Counted from the first letter of the stretch, positions 9,624-18,420 are shown. The stretch is DNA of 64,000 bases from Bog-473 sp963788125 (GCA_963788125.1 CAWBFN010000003.1:299592-363591); one strand, 5' to 3'. Notes: generated from the letters alone by a model not told the origin. Numbers and translations: made by a program.

Positions 9624-10223
9624 CTACGGAACGATACCCACTCCCACGGCGGCTTCGACGATGGCGCTGGCCTCGGTGAGTCGTCCCGCCTCCACCAGGG
9701 CCGGCAACGGTCCGTCGAGCAGCACGGCCCAGTCGACGTCCTCGCTGCTCCGGCCCGCCTCGTGCAGGCGACGGCGAGCACCGGCCAGCAGGTCGGCCAG
9801 TTCGGCCAGCCCCGGACCGCACTGGCCGGCCAGCCGGGTGCGCAACCATGAAGCCAGGGCGGGGCTGCGGCCCCCCGTGGACACAGCGACCGTCACCTGA
9901 CCCTCCCGATGGACGGCCGGGAGGATGAACGAGGAGCGCAGCCCATCGTCCGCGCAGTTGACCCATACGCCGACGGCGTCCGCATCGGCGCACACCGCGC
10001 CATCGATCGCGGCGATGCCGGTCGCGGTCACCACCAGGCGGTAGTGCCCCGCATCGCCCGCGACGTAGCGCCGGCGCTCGAGCGTGAGCGGCTGCAGTTG
10101 CGCCATCGCGTCGCACACCTCGGGGGCGATCACCGTCACCGCCGCACCGCAGTCCAGGAGACCGCGCGCCTTGCGGGCGGCGACAGGGCCACCGCCGACC
10201 ACCAGGCAGGGGCGGCCCTCCAC
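9624..10223 (-). CDS. Precorrin-2 dehydrogenase / siroheme synthase N-terminal domain
   Basis: NAD-dependent oxidation of precorrin-2 toward siroheme, the cofactor of the sulfite reductase encoded nearby. The Rossmann motif CLVVGGGPVAARKARGLLDCGAAV starts within 5 residues of the GTG start, and VTVAVSTGGRSPALASWLR is the second family signature. The homologous N-terminal strand (AFYPVSLNVEGR) lies upstream of the GTG with no ATG, GTG or TTG available; a CTG at 10256 with a GAGGAG ribosome-binding site six bases before it is a plausible true start. Only the CysG N-terminal module is present; no uroporphyrinogen methyltransferase domain. Confidence 0.88.
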   Translation of the reverse strand: MEGRPCLVVGGGPVAARKARGLLDCGAAVTVIAPEVCDAMAQLQPLTLERRRYVAGDAGHYRLVVTATGIAAIDGAVCADADAVGVWVNCADDGLRSSFILPAVHREGQVTVAVSTGGRSPALASWLRTRLAGQCGPGLAELADLLAGARRRLHEAGRSSEDVDWAVLLDGPLPALVEAGRLTEASAIVEAAVGVGIVP

Positions 10224-10253
10224 GTTGAGCGAGACCGGATAGAACGCGGTGAG

Positions 10254-10268
10254 CAGATCGGGCTCCTC
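10254..10268 (-). promoter_or_regulatory. GAGGAG ribosome-binding site and possible CTG start of the siroheme gene
   Basis: Reading the minus strand, GAGGAG (10268-10263) overlaps the cysN stop and is followed by six bases and CTG at 10256-10254. Starting there restores the conserved strand before GRPCLVVGGG that the GTG at 10223 omits. Non-canonical CTG initiation is inferred, not shown. Confidence 0.45.
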
Positions 10269-11586
10269 AGCTTTGGAGGGTCGGACGGCCGACCATGCCG
10301 GCCGCCACCGTGGCGATCGTCAGCTCGTCAATGAGGACGAAGCTCCCTGTGATGCGGTCGACCTGGTAGGTGTCGAGGGCCAGGGGGACGGCCGTGCGCA
10401 AGCGGACGACGCCGATGTCGTTCTCTCCCAGCTCCGACGCATCCTGCAGCTCGAGCGCGTTGACGTCGAAGGTGCCTTCGACATGGTCGACCACCACCGG
10501 CGTCACCCGCGTCGTGTGCTTGAGCTTGAGCCGGTCTCCGGCCACCAGGGGTCGCTCATGGAACCAGCACACGGTGGCTTCGAAATTGTCCGTCACCGTC
10601 GGCGGCTCCTCCAGCGACGAGATGAGATCGCCCCGTGATATGTCGAGATCGTCGTTCAATGTGAGCGACACGGACAGACCGACCTCGGCCCGGGGGATCG
10701 GTCCGTCGGCCGTCTCGATCGAGTGCACGGTGGTGTACTTGCCCTGGGGGAGCACGACGACCGGATCGCCGGTGCGGAACGGGCCTCCGTTGACCATCCC
10801 GGCGTAGCTCCGCCCCCCGCCGGGTTGCCGCAGCACCCACTGCACCGGAAGTCGACCTCCGTTGCCTTGCCGCAGGCCGTGCTGGGAGGCCCACCCTCCG
10901 GCCTCGGCCGACTCGAGCGCGTTGAGCACGGTCGGGCCGTCGTACCAGGGTGCGGCGTCGGAGCGCTCGACGACATTGTCGCCGTTCAGGGCGGAGATGG
11001 GGATCACCGTGCAGGAGGCCAGGCCCAGCGTGCGGGAGAGCGAGTCCATCTCGTCGACAATGCCCTGGTAGGCCGACTTGTCCCACTCCAGCAGATCCAT
11101 CTTGTTGGCACAGACCACGAGTTGGTCCACCCCGAGCAGGGCGGCGATGCAGATGTGCCGGCGCGACTGTTCACGCAGACCCGCGGCTGCGTCGACCAGG
11201 ACCAGGGCCAGGTCCGCCGTCGAGGCGCCCGTCGCCATGTTGCGGGTGTACTGGAGGTGGCCCGGGCAGTCGGCGATGACGAACTTTCGATGCGGCGTGG
11301 CCGCATAGCGGTAGGCCACATCGATGGTGATGCCCTGCTCGCGCTCGGCGCGCAGTCCGTCCGTGACGAAGGACAGATCGACCTCGCCCAGCCCCCTTCG
11401 CTCCGACGCCGTTGATATGGCGTCGACCTGGTCGTCGAAGAGTTGACGGGTGTCGAAGAGGAGCCGGCCGATCAGGGTGCTCTTCCCGTCGTCGACCGAC
11501 CCTATGGCGGCGAAGCGCAAGAGGTCCATGGTGTCGGCGCCGGGCTCCTGTCCGCCGGCGGGCGGTGAGCCGGGCATCTTGCTCAT
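10267..11586 (-). CDS. cysN: Sulfate adenylyltransferase subunit 1 (GTPase)
   Basis: GTPase subunit of ATP sulfurylase, driving formation of adenosine 5'-phosphosulfate with CysD. The 439-residue protein shows the elongation-factor-like G motifs: GSVDDGKSTLIGR (G1), DCPGHLQYTRNM (G3) and NKMDL (G4), with AEREQGITIDVAYRY between them. There is no fused APS kinase domain. ATG start at 11586, four bases after the cysD stop. The upstream in-frame extension lies inside cysD and is not used. Confidence 0.96.
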   Translation of the reverse strand: MSKMPGSPPAGGQEPGADTMDLLRFAAIGSVDDGKSTLIGRLLFDTRQLFDDQVDAISTASERRGLGEVDLSFVTDGLRAEREQGITIDVAYRYAATPHRKFVIADCPGHLQYTRNMATGASTADLALVLVDAAAGLREQSRRHICIAALLGVDQLVVCANKMDLLEWDKSAYQGIVDEMDSLSRTLGLASCTVIPISALNGDNVVERSDAAPWYDGPTVLNALESAEAGGWASQHGLRQGNGGRLPVQWVLRQPGGGRSYAGMVNGGPFRTGDPVVVLPQGKYTTVHSIETADGPIPRAEVGLSVSLTLNDDLDISRGDLISSLEEPPTVTDNFEATVCWFHERPLVAGDRLKLKHTTRVTPVVVDHVEGTFDVNALELQDASELGENDIGVVRLRTAVPLALDTYQVDRITGSFVLIDELTIATVAAGMVGRPTLQS

Positions 11587-11590
11587 GGTC

Positions 11591-12601
11591 TCAGAAGTAC
11601 CCCTCGCGCTTTCGGTCCTCCATCGCCGTCTCGGAGAACCGGTCGTCGCCGCGGGTCGCCCCCCGCTCGGAGATACGAGATGCCGAAACCTCGCGGATGA
11701 TGTCATCGACCGTGGCCGCATCGGAGCGGACGGCGCCGGTCAGGGTGGCGTCGCCCACGGTGCGGTAGCGCACGGTGGCCTCCTCGGCCACCTCGGCGCC
11801 CTTGGCGGACACCCATTCGCTCACGGCCAGCAGCATGCCGTCCCGCTCGACCACCTCACGGCTATGGGCGTAGTAGATGGACGGCAGCACGATGTCCTCC
11901 CTGCGGATGTACTGCCACACGTCGAGCTCGGTGAAGTCCGAGAGCGGGAAGGCACGGAGGTGCTCGCCGGGCCGCACGCTGCCCTGGTAGAGCTGCCACA
12001 GCTCGGGCCGCTGGCGCTTGGGGTCCCACTGACCGAAGGAGTCGCGGAACGAGAGCACCCGTTCCTTGGCCCGTGCCTTGTCCTCGTCGCGGCGGGCACC
12101 GCCGAAGGCGGCGTCGAAGCGGTGCTCGTTGATGGCGTCGAGCAGTGTGGTTGTCTGCAGGCGGTTACGCGAGGCGGCCGGGCCGGGATCGGCCACGCGG
12201 CCCTGGTCGATGGAGTCCTGTACCTTGGCCACGATGAGCCGTGCGCCTTCGGCCTCGACCTGTGCATCCCGGTAGGCGAGTACCTCGGGGAAGTTGTGGC
12301 CGGTGTCGACGTGGAGGACCGGGAAGGGGATCTTGCCCGGCTTGAACGCCTTGGCCGCCAGGTGCAAGAGGACCGCCGAGTCCTTGCCACCGCTGAACAG
12401 GAGGACGGGACGTTCTGATTCGGCCGCTACCTCACGGATGATGAAGATGGCCAGTGACTCGAGCAGATCGAGATGGCCGAGCGGGTGGCCGGAGCGACGG
12501 GCACGGGCTGTCACCGAGGAGTCGGGCGATCCCGGCCGGGACGAGGAGATGCCGGTCGGTGGGCGAGGCGCTGGGGTGCGAAGGGCTGCTGCGGTGTCCA
12601 T
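11591..12601 (-). CDS. cysD: Sulfate adenylyltransferase subunit 2
   Basis: Catalytic subunit of ATP sulfurylase, forming APS from sulfate and ATP. It shows the PP-loop SGGKDSAVLLHLA, the HVDTGHNFPEVLAYRD strand and the family-typical C terminus MEDRKREGYF. The 336-residue length includes about 35 extra Pro/Arg-rich N-terminal residues before LDLLESLAIFIIREV, so the true start could be internal. First gene of the minus-strand half of the sulfur regulon. Confidence 0.96.
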   Translation of the reverse strand: MDTAAALRTPAPRPPTGISSSRPGSPDSSVTARARRSGHPLGHLDLLESLAIFIIREVAAESERPVLLFSGGKDSAVLLHLAAKAFKPGKIPFPVLHVDTGHNFPEVLAYRDAQVEAEGARLIVAKVQDSIDQGRVADPGPAASRNRLQTTTLLDAINEHRFDAAFGGARRDEDKARAKERVLSFRDSFGQWDPKRQRPELWQLYQGSVRPGEHLRAFPLSDFTELDVWQYIRREDIVLPSIYYAHSREVVERDGMLLAVSEWVSAKGAEVAEEATVRYRTVGDATLTGAVRSDAATVDDIIREVSASRISERGATRGDDRFSETAMEDRKREGYF

Positions 12602-12618
12602 ACGACCTCTTCAAATGT

Positions 12619-12633
12619 TGACCAATTTAGTCA
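12619..12633. promoter_or_regulatory. TGAC-N7-GTCA palindrome, candidate operator of the divergent sulfur regulon
   Basis: TGACCAATTTAGTCA is a perfect inverted repeat of TGAC with an AT-rich centre. It lies 18 bp upstream of cysD and 117 bp upstream of cysH in the only intergenic gap between the two halves of the pathway. A TATACT hexamer follows at 12636-12641. The shape would suit a dimeric sulfur regulator such as an Rrf2 or LysR protein; no regulator gene is adjacent, so this is inference. Confidence 0.5.
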
Positions 12634-12749
12634 TGTATACTCTGGTCTGGATTCCCTCGGACGTCAAGGCGGCCGCTGCCAGGTTACGGGGCGCTATGAG
12701 GGACCCACAGGCGATCCCACCACCTATCTTAGGAAGAAGGAAGTGATCC

Positions 12750-13430
12750 ATGACCGAATCGACGGTGGCCGAGAGGTGGCCCAGCGCCCATGAGCTGGCG
12801 GCCGTGAACAGCGAGTTCGAGTCGGCACCGGCCGGCAAGGTGATTAATTGGGCCCTCGAGACGTTCGGTGACTCGTTGGTCCTGGCGGCGTCGTTCGAGG
12901 ACGTCGTCCTCATCGACCTGGCCACCCAGGTGGCCCCGGACATTGAGGTGATCTTCCTGGACACCGGGGCCCACTTCCCCGAAACGCTGGACTTCGTCGA
13001 GGAGATGCGGGTCCGCTTCGCCCTGAACCTCACCGTGACCAAGCCCGGCCCCGAGGCGGCCGCCCACCCTTGCGGAAGCGAGCAGTGCTGCCAGTTTCGC
13101 AAGGTGGCCCCGTTGCGCCAGGCCGTTCGGGGCCGCCGGGCCTGGATGACCTCCCTCAAGCGGGTCGACGCACCCTCCAGGGCCGGCGCACCCATCGTCA
13201 GCTGGGATGCGGCGTTCGGTCTGGTCAAGATCAACCCCCTCGTCACGTGGACCAACGACGACATCAGCTCGTACGTGGCCGATCACCATCTGCCGGTTCA
13301 CCCTCTGACCAACCGGGGTTACCGGTCGATCGGCTGCGCGCCGACCACGCGACCGGTGGCCGAGGGCGAGGACCCGCGGGCCGGCCGCTGGGCGGGTCTG
13401 GACAAATCCGAGTGCGGCCTGCACGCTTAG
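12750..13430 (+). CDS. cysH: APS/PAPS reductase, atypical iron-sulfur motif
   Basis: Reduces adenylylsulfate (or PAPS) to sulfite using thioredoxin. The 226-residue protein has the PP-loop-type core (LVLAASFEDVVLID, EVIFLDTGAHFPETL) and the catalytic C-terminal ECGLH. APS reductases bind a 4Fe-4S cluster with Cys-Cys plus Cys-X2-Cys. Here the pair is present (EQCCQFRKV, Cys113-114), but the second motif reads SIGCAPTTRPV, Cys then Thr where the fourth ligand is expected. Preceded by AGGAAG about 9 bases upstream of the ATG. First gene of the plus-strand sulfur operon. Confidence 0.92.
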   Translation: MTESTVAERWPSAHELAAVNSEFESAPAGKVINWALETFGDSLVLAASFEDVVLIDLATQVAPDIEVIFLDTGAHFPETLDFVEEMRVRFALNLTVTKPGPEAAAHPCGSEQCCQFRKVAPLRQAVRGRRAWMTSLKRVDAPSRAGAPIVSWDAAFGLVKINPLVTWTNDDISSYVADHHLPVHPLTNRGYRSIGCAPTTRPVAEGEDPRAGRWAGLDKSECGLHA

Positions 13431-13435
13431 CATCG

Positions 13436-15166
13436 ATGGCACGCGACCTGGACAACCCCTACGGGATGCAGTTCCGCGGTCGCGAGCGGGCACTGCGCTT
13501 CGTCCGCCCCTACCGCAACATCGGAGAGTTGAACCCCGTCGAGCAGCTCAAGTTGTCCCGCCATCCCTTCGAAGTGGCCCAGGCGGTCATCGACACCTAC
13601 TCGAAGCAGGGCCCCGAGTCCATCAACGCCGTTCCCGGCGAGCAGGAGCGCCTCAAGTGGGTGGGGATGTATCCCCAGCGTCAGGGCGGCGATGCCTTCA
13701 TGATGCGCATCAAGGTCCCCGGAGGCGTGATGACCGCGGCGCAGGTCCGCGAGGTGGGGGTGGCCGCCGAGGCCTACGCCGAGGGACCCGACGACAGCCC
13801 GGTGTTCGGCAACCGGTACGCCGATCTCACGACACGCCAGGACATTCAGCTCCACTGGATCCGCATCGCCGACGTGCCCCGGATCTGGCAGCGGTTCTGG
13901 GACGTGGGCCTGACCACCGTCCAGGCGTGCGGCGACTCGGCCCGCAATGTGTGCTCCTGTCCGGTCTCCGGCATCGACGCCCAGGAGGTCGTCGAAGCGC
14001 TTCCGGTGGCCCGGGCCATCTCCGCCTACTTCACGGGCAACCGTGAGTATGCCAATCTGCCGCGCAAGTGGAAGATCGCCGTGACCGGATGTCTCGAGGA
14101 CTGTGCGCGAGTGGAGATCAACGACGTCGGCCTGTGGCCGGCGGAGCAGAGCGACGGTTCCTTCGGGTTCAACGTGCTCATCGGTGGCGGTCTGTCAGAC
14201 GGCGAGAGGATGGCGTCGGACATCGACGTCTTCATCCGCCCGGACCAGGCCGTCGAGCTGTGCCGCGGCGTCGCCCAGCTCTTCGGCGAGCTGGGCAACC
14301 GTGAGAACCGGGGGTTGGCCCGCATGCGGTACCTGGCCCAGGAGCTCGGTCCGGAGGGATTCCGTGCCGCCCTGGACGAGCGGACCAACTTCGCCCTGCA
14401 TCCGGCCGGCAAGGAGCTGACCGACCGGTTCCGGGGGGACCACGTGGGGGTGCACCACCAGAAGCAGGACGGGCTGTTCTACGTGGGCTGTTCGGTTCCC
14501 GTGGGCCGGATGCACGGGATCGAACTGGTCGAAACGGCCCGGCTGGCCGAGACCTACGGCGACGGGGGTGTGCGGATCGGCATCGACCAGAATTTCATTC
14601 TCTCCGGTGTGCCCGAAGAGCGCCTCGACGACCTCCTCGCCGAGCCGCTCCTGGCGAAGTACTCGCCGTTCCCGGGACCCTTCGAGCGCGGCGTCGTGGC
14701 CTGCACGGGCTCCGAGTTCTGCCGTTTCGCCGTGGTGGAGACCAAGGAGCGGGCGGTCAAGTGGGCACGTCAGCTGGACGCCCAGCTGAGGGACAACGGG
14801 GCGGACGGAGGTGGCTCGGGGGAAGCCGGCGTGATCCGGATGCATTTCTCGGGTTGCTCGGCTTCATGCGCACAGCCTCAAATTGCCGACATCGGATTCA
14901 GGGGGGACATCGCCCACGTGGACGAGCACATTGAAGAGGCGGTCGACATCGGGGTCGGTGGCTCCCTGGGCCCGGACGCCGCCTTCATCGACTGGGTCGC
15001 CGGTGCCATGCCGGTGGACTCGGTCCCCGACGCGTTGCTGCGCCTCGTGGGCCGCTATCAGCGGGAACGCCGCGCTCGGGAGCCCTTCCACCTCTGGGCC
15101 CGTCGCACCCCCGGCGCGGAACTGGCGGACACCGTGTCGGGCGCTTCGGCGGCGGTCAACTCGTGA
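13436..15166 (+). CDS. Assimilatory sulfite (or nitrite) reductase, siroheme/4Fe-4S
   Basis: Six-electron reduction of sulfite to sulfide (or nitrite to ammonia) using ferredoxin. The 576-residue protein shows the duplicated nitrite/sulfite reductase fold: TTVQACGDSARNVCSCPVSG and KIAVTGCLEDCARVEIND in the first half, and the cluster-binding CTGSEFCRF plus HFSGCSASCAQPQ in the second. Its place directly after cysH and in a complete sulfate pathway favours sulfite as substrate. The ATG at 13436 is five bases after the cysH stop. The 3' end overlaps the FrhB-like gene as GTGA. Confidence 0.93.
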   Translation: MARDLDNPYGMQFRGRERALRFVRPYRNIGELNPVEQLKLSRHPFEVAQAVIDTYSKQGPESINAVPGEQERLKWVGMYPQRQGGDAFMMRIKVPGGVMTAAQVREVGVAAEAYAEGPDDSPVFGNRYADLTTRQDIQLHWIRIADVPRIWQRFWDVGLTTVQACGDSARNVCSCPVSGIDAQEVVEALPVARAISAYFTGNREYANLPRKWKIAVTGCLEDCARVEINDVGLWPAEQSDGSFGFNVLIGGGLSDGERMASDIDVFIRPDQAVELCRGVAQLFGELGNRENRGLARMRYLAQELGPEGFRAALDERTNFALHPAGKELTDRFRGDHVGVHHQKQDGLFYVGCSVPVGRMHGIELVETARLAETYGDGGVRIGIDQNFILSGVPEERLDDLLAEPLLAKYSPFPGPFERGVVACTGSEFCRFAVVETKERAVKWARQLDAQLRDNGADGGGSGEAGVIRMHFSGCSASCAQPQIADIGFRGDIAHVDEHIEEAVDIGVGGSLGPDAAFIDWVAGAMPVDSVPDALLRLVGRYQRERRAREPFHLWARRTPGAELADTVSGASAAVNS

Positions 15167-16434
15167 AGCGGTACCGGATCCGTGAGGAGATGAATGGAAT
15201 CGAAGAACCGCCCGGGAAGGTCTGGTTCTGGGAGCTGGAGGCGGGGGTGATCCACGCCGACCGCTGCATCGAGTGCGGTACTTGCATCGCGGTGTGCCCG
15301 TCGAACTCCATCGGCATTCATGAGGACACCAATCTTCCCGAGTTGGTGAAGATGTGCACCGGGTGTTCGTTGTGCTGGGACTTCTGCCCGCGCGGAGGTC
15401 TGCGCTACGAGGCACTGTGGCCACCGTCCACCAGATCCCCCGGTGAGGAGGCCGAGGTGCTTCCGGCCCAGGTTCGTTCGGACTCCTCGGATACCTACTG
15501 GAAGATCACGGGAGGGCCTCCGGGCGATGGACTGGGAGCGGTCGTGGAGACGTTCGCCGTGCGGGCATCGTCCAGGCTGGAGGACGTCCAAGACGGTGGT
15601 GCGGTGAGCGCACTGTTGATCGGGCTGCTCGCCGCCGGGGAGATCGACGGGGCACTGGTGTCCAAACCGAGCGGCGATCCGGACGAACAGTGGAAGGGCG
15701 TCGCCACCATCGCCACGACCGCCGACCAAATCCGCGCCGCCTCAGGCAGCTTCTACAACCAGACGATGGCCCTGGCCGAGCTCGACCTCTCCCGGTACAA
15801 GCTTCCGGCCAGGCCGCGCATCGCCGTCGTGGGGACGCCGTGCGAGGTGCAGGGCCTGCGCGCCATGCAGTCACGGCGCTGGCCCACCGGCGCCCACCGC
15901 GTCGATGCGGTGGTGCTGAGCATCGCCCTGATGTGTACCAAGAATTTCGACTACGAGGCCCTGACCCTGAGGGAGTTGCGCGACAAGCGAGGCGTGGATC
16001 TGGATCGGGTATCGAAGATGGACGTCATTCGGGGCCGGATGATCGTCGAGTACCGCGATGGCGAGCTGGCAGTCGACGAACCGGTCAAGGACTTCCACGG
16101 TGCGGCATTGAAGGGCTGCGACGAGTGCGCGGATTTCCTCGGCCGCTCGGCCGACATTGCGGTGGGCAGCGTGGGCTCCATGGACGGTTGGACCAGTGTC
16201 ATCGTGCGCACCGAGAGGGGACGCCTGGCCTTTCAGGCTGCGAGGTCCAAGTTGGACGTGCGCGGTCTTGACGATCCCGCCGCGCTCCTCCGGCTCGACG
16301 CGCTGGACAAGAAGATCGCCGGGCGCTCGCTGCAGCGCAAGCTCGATCCCGATGCGCCGTTGTTCATCGACTTCGAGGAGCACGTGCGGTCCTACGAGGG
16401 ATCCGACCGCAAGCCCGTCTTTATACGCCATTGA
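15163..16434 (+). CDS. FrhB-family F420H2/ferredoxin oxidoreductase subunit with two 4Fe-4S motifs
   Basis: Flavin/iron-sulfur protein of the coenzyme F420 hydrogenase/dehydrogenase beta-subunit family. The N terminus has two ferredoxin-type motifs: CIECGTCIAVCPSN near residue 35 and CTGCSLCWDFCPRGG near residue 65. The FrhB body follows, with the DGGAVSALLIGLLAAGEIDGA, GTPCEVQGLRAM and KGCDECADFLGRSADIAVGS landmarks. It is translationally coupled to the sulfite reductase by a 4-base overlap. I infer that it passes electrons from F420H2 to sulfite reductase, a two-gene parallel to the fused Fsr of methanogens. 423 residues is normal for the family. Confidence 0.88.
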   Translation: MKRYRIREEMNGIEEPPGKVWFWELEAGVIHADRCIECGTCIAVCPSNSIGIHEDTNLPELVKMCTGCSLCWDFCPRGGLRYEALWPPSTRSPGEEAEVLPAQVRSDSSDTYWKITGGPPGDGLGAVVETFAVRASSRLEDVQDGGAVSALLIGLLAAGEIDGALVSKPSGDPDEQWKGVATIATTADQIRAASGSFYNQTMALAELDLSRYKLPARPRIAVVGTPCEVQGLRAMQSRRWPTGAHRVDAVVLSIALMCTKNFDYEALTLRELRDKRGVDLDRVSKMDVIRGRMIVEYRDGELAVDEPVKDFHGAALKGCDECADFLGRSADIAVGSVGSMDGWTSVIVRTERGRLAFQAARSKLDVRGLDDPAALLRLDALDKKIAGRSLQRKLDPDAPLFIDFEEHVRSYEGSDRKPVFIRH

Positions 16435-16751
16435 CGGTGACCTCGACGCTCAGCCTGCACATACCCGACGAGCCTGTTTTTCGGGCACAGGTCTGGTTGT
16501 CCGCCGTTCTGGACGGCAACGACCTCTCCGACGTCCTGACCCGGGAGGACGGGCTCGTCCCGTGGTTGTGGTCCCGCTGGAGCGTGCTGGGTCAGGCCGG
16601 TATGGTGCGCGAGGACTTCGCGCTGATCGTGCTGGAGTACCGACGCGAGCTATGGCTCTGGTTGGCCGGTGAGAGGCTCTGGACGCAGTCCTGCTCGGGA
16701 CTCGTCGGGCGCGTCAACCGACGCATCGCGCAGGCCGCCGCCGCCGGGTGA
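16431..16751 (+). CDS. Small protein of unknown function in sulfur operon
   Basis: 106 residues, rich in Trp and Leu (VPWLWSRWSVLG, ELWLWLAGERLW), probably a compact helical cytosolic protein. I recognise no family. The TTG start overlaps the FrhB-like stop (TTGA) and its own stop overlaps the ABC ATPase start (GTGA), so it is embedded in a tightly coupled operon; that context is the main support for it being real. A GTG two codons in is an alternative start. Confidence 0.7.
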   Translation: MTVTSTLSLHIPDEPVFRAQVWLSAVLDGNDLSDVLTREDGLVPWLWSRWSVLGQAGMVREDFALIVLEYRRELWLWLAGERLWTQSCSGLVGRVNRRIAQAAAAG

Positions 16752-17551
16752 CACCGCCGGCCGACGACGGACCGGTGATCGCCCTGCGCGGTGTTGCCGT
16801 GCGCCGCGACGGCACCGTCGTCCTCCAGGACGTCGACTGGTCCGTACGCCATGGAGAGCGCTGGGTGATCCTGGGACCCAACGGGTCGGGCAAGACGACC
16901 CTGCTGACGTTGGCCGGCGCCCGTTTGTGGCCCTCGGCCGGAGTGGTGGAGATACTCGGCTCGCGTCTCGGAGAGGTCGATGTCCGAACGCTACGGCCAC
17001 GTATCTCACTGGTCAGCGGCTCGGTGACCCGTCAGCTCCGGGCCGAGCTCCCGGCCCGCGACGTGGTGGTCAGCGGTCGGCACGGGGCTCTGGAGACCTG
17101 GTGGCACACGTACTCGGCGGACGATTGGGCGGAAGCGGACCGCTTGCTCGCTGCGTGCGGTTTCGCGGACATTGCCGACCGACCCTTCGGCGTCATCTCC
17201 GAAGGTGAGCGCCAGCAGGTGCTCGTGGCTCGCGCGCTCATCGGCCGACCCGAGTTGCTCCTCCTCGACGAGCCGGCGGCCGGGCTCGACCTGGGCGCCC
17301 GGGAGCGCCTGGTCTCCCGTCTAGGCGAGTTGGCCGCCGACCCGCGCAGCCCCACGACGGTACTGGTCACCCACCACTGCGAGGAGATACCGCGGGGCTT
17401 CACCCACGCCGGCCTCATACGCAACGGCCGTATGCTCGCGGCCGGACCCCTCGACGACGTCCTCAGCTCCTCACTGATCTCGGCCTGTTTCGACGTTCCG
17501 GTGACGGTCGGCCGGCAGGACGGCCGATGGTGGAGCCGCTCGGCCGAGTAG
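16748..17551 (+). CDS. ABC transporter ATP-binding protein, stand-alone
   Basis: 267-residue ABC ATPase with Walker A GPNGSGKTTLLT (about residue 45), the signature ISEGERQQV, Walker B LLLLDEPAAGLDLG and the H-loop VTHHCEE. The signature differs from LSGGQ in the way seen in ModF/YrbF-like ATPases. No permease gene is adjacent, so its transporter partner, or a non-transport role, is unknown. The GTG start overlaps the previous stop; last gene of the sulfur operon. Confidence 0.9.
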   Translation: MTPPADDGPVIALRGVAVRRDGTVVLQDVDWSVRHGERWVILGPNGSGKTTLLTLAGARLWPSAGVVEILGSRLGEVDVRTLRPRISLVSGSVTRQLRAELPARDVVVSGRHGALETWWHTYSADDWAEADRLLAACGFADIADRPFGVISEGERQQVLVARALIGRPELLLLDEPAAGLDLGARERLVSRLGELAADPRSPTTVLVTHHCEEIPRGFTHAGLIRNGRMLAAGPLDDVLSSSLISACFDVPVTVGRQDGRWWSRSAE

Positions 17552-17630
17552 GTCGCGCTCGCCACCATCCACCATCTGGAATGGCCTGCTCACTAGGGTC
17601 ATGCACCGGACGTAGGTAGGCCGTCGGGGA

Positions 17631-18344
17631 GTGACGATTGTGATCCTGCTGGTTCTGGTAGCCGTAGCGTGGATTGTGGTGTTGGCCCCGGGGTTGCTCG
17701 GGCGGGTCCGGGACCGGCACCGTGCCGGCTCCATCGACCACTTCCACCATCAGCTGCAGATGCTGGAGCACGCCGGCCCCAAGTTGGTGTCACCGGCCTA
17801 TCGCCTGCACACCGCGCTGCCAGGGGGAGGCGCACGCGGGCGCCCACCGACGGTGGCCGCGGCATCGTCGCGCCCCAACCTGGTCCTGCTGCGACCGGTC
17901 GATGACGCGCGGTCGGCCGACATCGACGGGGCGGACGGCGCACACTACGAGAGGGTGGGTGCGATTGAGGCGCCCGCGCCACCGGTGAACCCGGCCCAGA
18001 CCCACGCGGAGCTGGCGGCATACCGGCGCCACCAAGCCCGCCGACGGTGCACCGTCATGCTCCGTGTCCTTTTGGTCGGGACGGCAATCACGGCGCTGCT
18101 CGGCATGCTGCCCGCACTGCGTGTGGCCTGGATCTTCACCGCCCTGACGGGCGTCGCCGCCCTGGCCCTCATCGGCCTGATCGCCTATGCCCGCGAGATC
18201 GAGGGGCAACGCCGGCCGCGTCCGATGGCGCGCCTGGCGCACCTTGACCTCGACCCGTTCACCACTTCCGCCCGAGCGGGTCATCCGGGGGCGTGGGACG
18301 AAGACGACGAAGCGCCTCCCCGCCGGGTCGCCGCTGGTCGCTGA
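17631..18344 (+). CDS. Membrane protein, SepX/GlpR-like divisome candidate
   Basis: 237 residues with an N-terminal membrane helix (MTIVILLVLVAVAWIVVLAP), a juxtamembrane RVRDRHRAGSIDHFHHQLQ stretch and two central helices (VLLVGTAITALLGML, IFTALTGVAALALIGLIAYA). This layout resembles the actinobacterial SepX/GlpR family, the membrane receptor of gephyrin-like Glp at the division site. The match is by layout and short motifs only. The Asp/Glu/Arg tail is cytosolic. Monocistronic, followed by tRNA-Ala. Confidence 0.7.
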   Translation: MTIVILLVLVAVAWIVVLAPGLLGRVRDRHRAGSIDHFHHQLQMLEHAGPKLVSPAYRLHTALPGGGARGRPPTVAAASSRPNLVLLRPVDDARSADIDGADGAHYERVGAIEAPAPPVNPAQTHAELAAYRRHQARRRCTVMLRVLLVGTAITALLGMLPALRVAWIFTALTGVAALALIGLIAYAREIEGQRRPRPMARLAHLDLDPFTTSARAGHPGAWDEDDEAPPRRVAAGR

Positions 18345-18420
18345 CCGCTCGCTGGCGTCGGGTTCGTCCCGGGGGACCGTGGCGGTGGCCACGGCGCCAT
18401 TGGCTAACCTGTTGTTCGCC

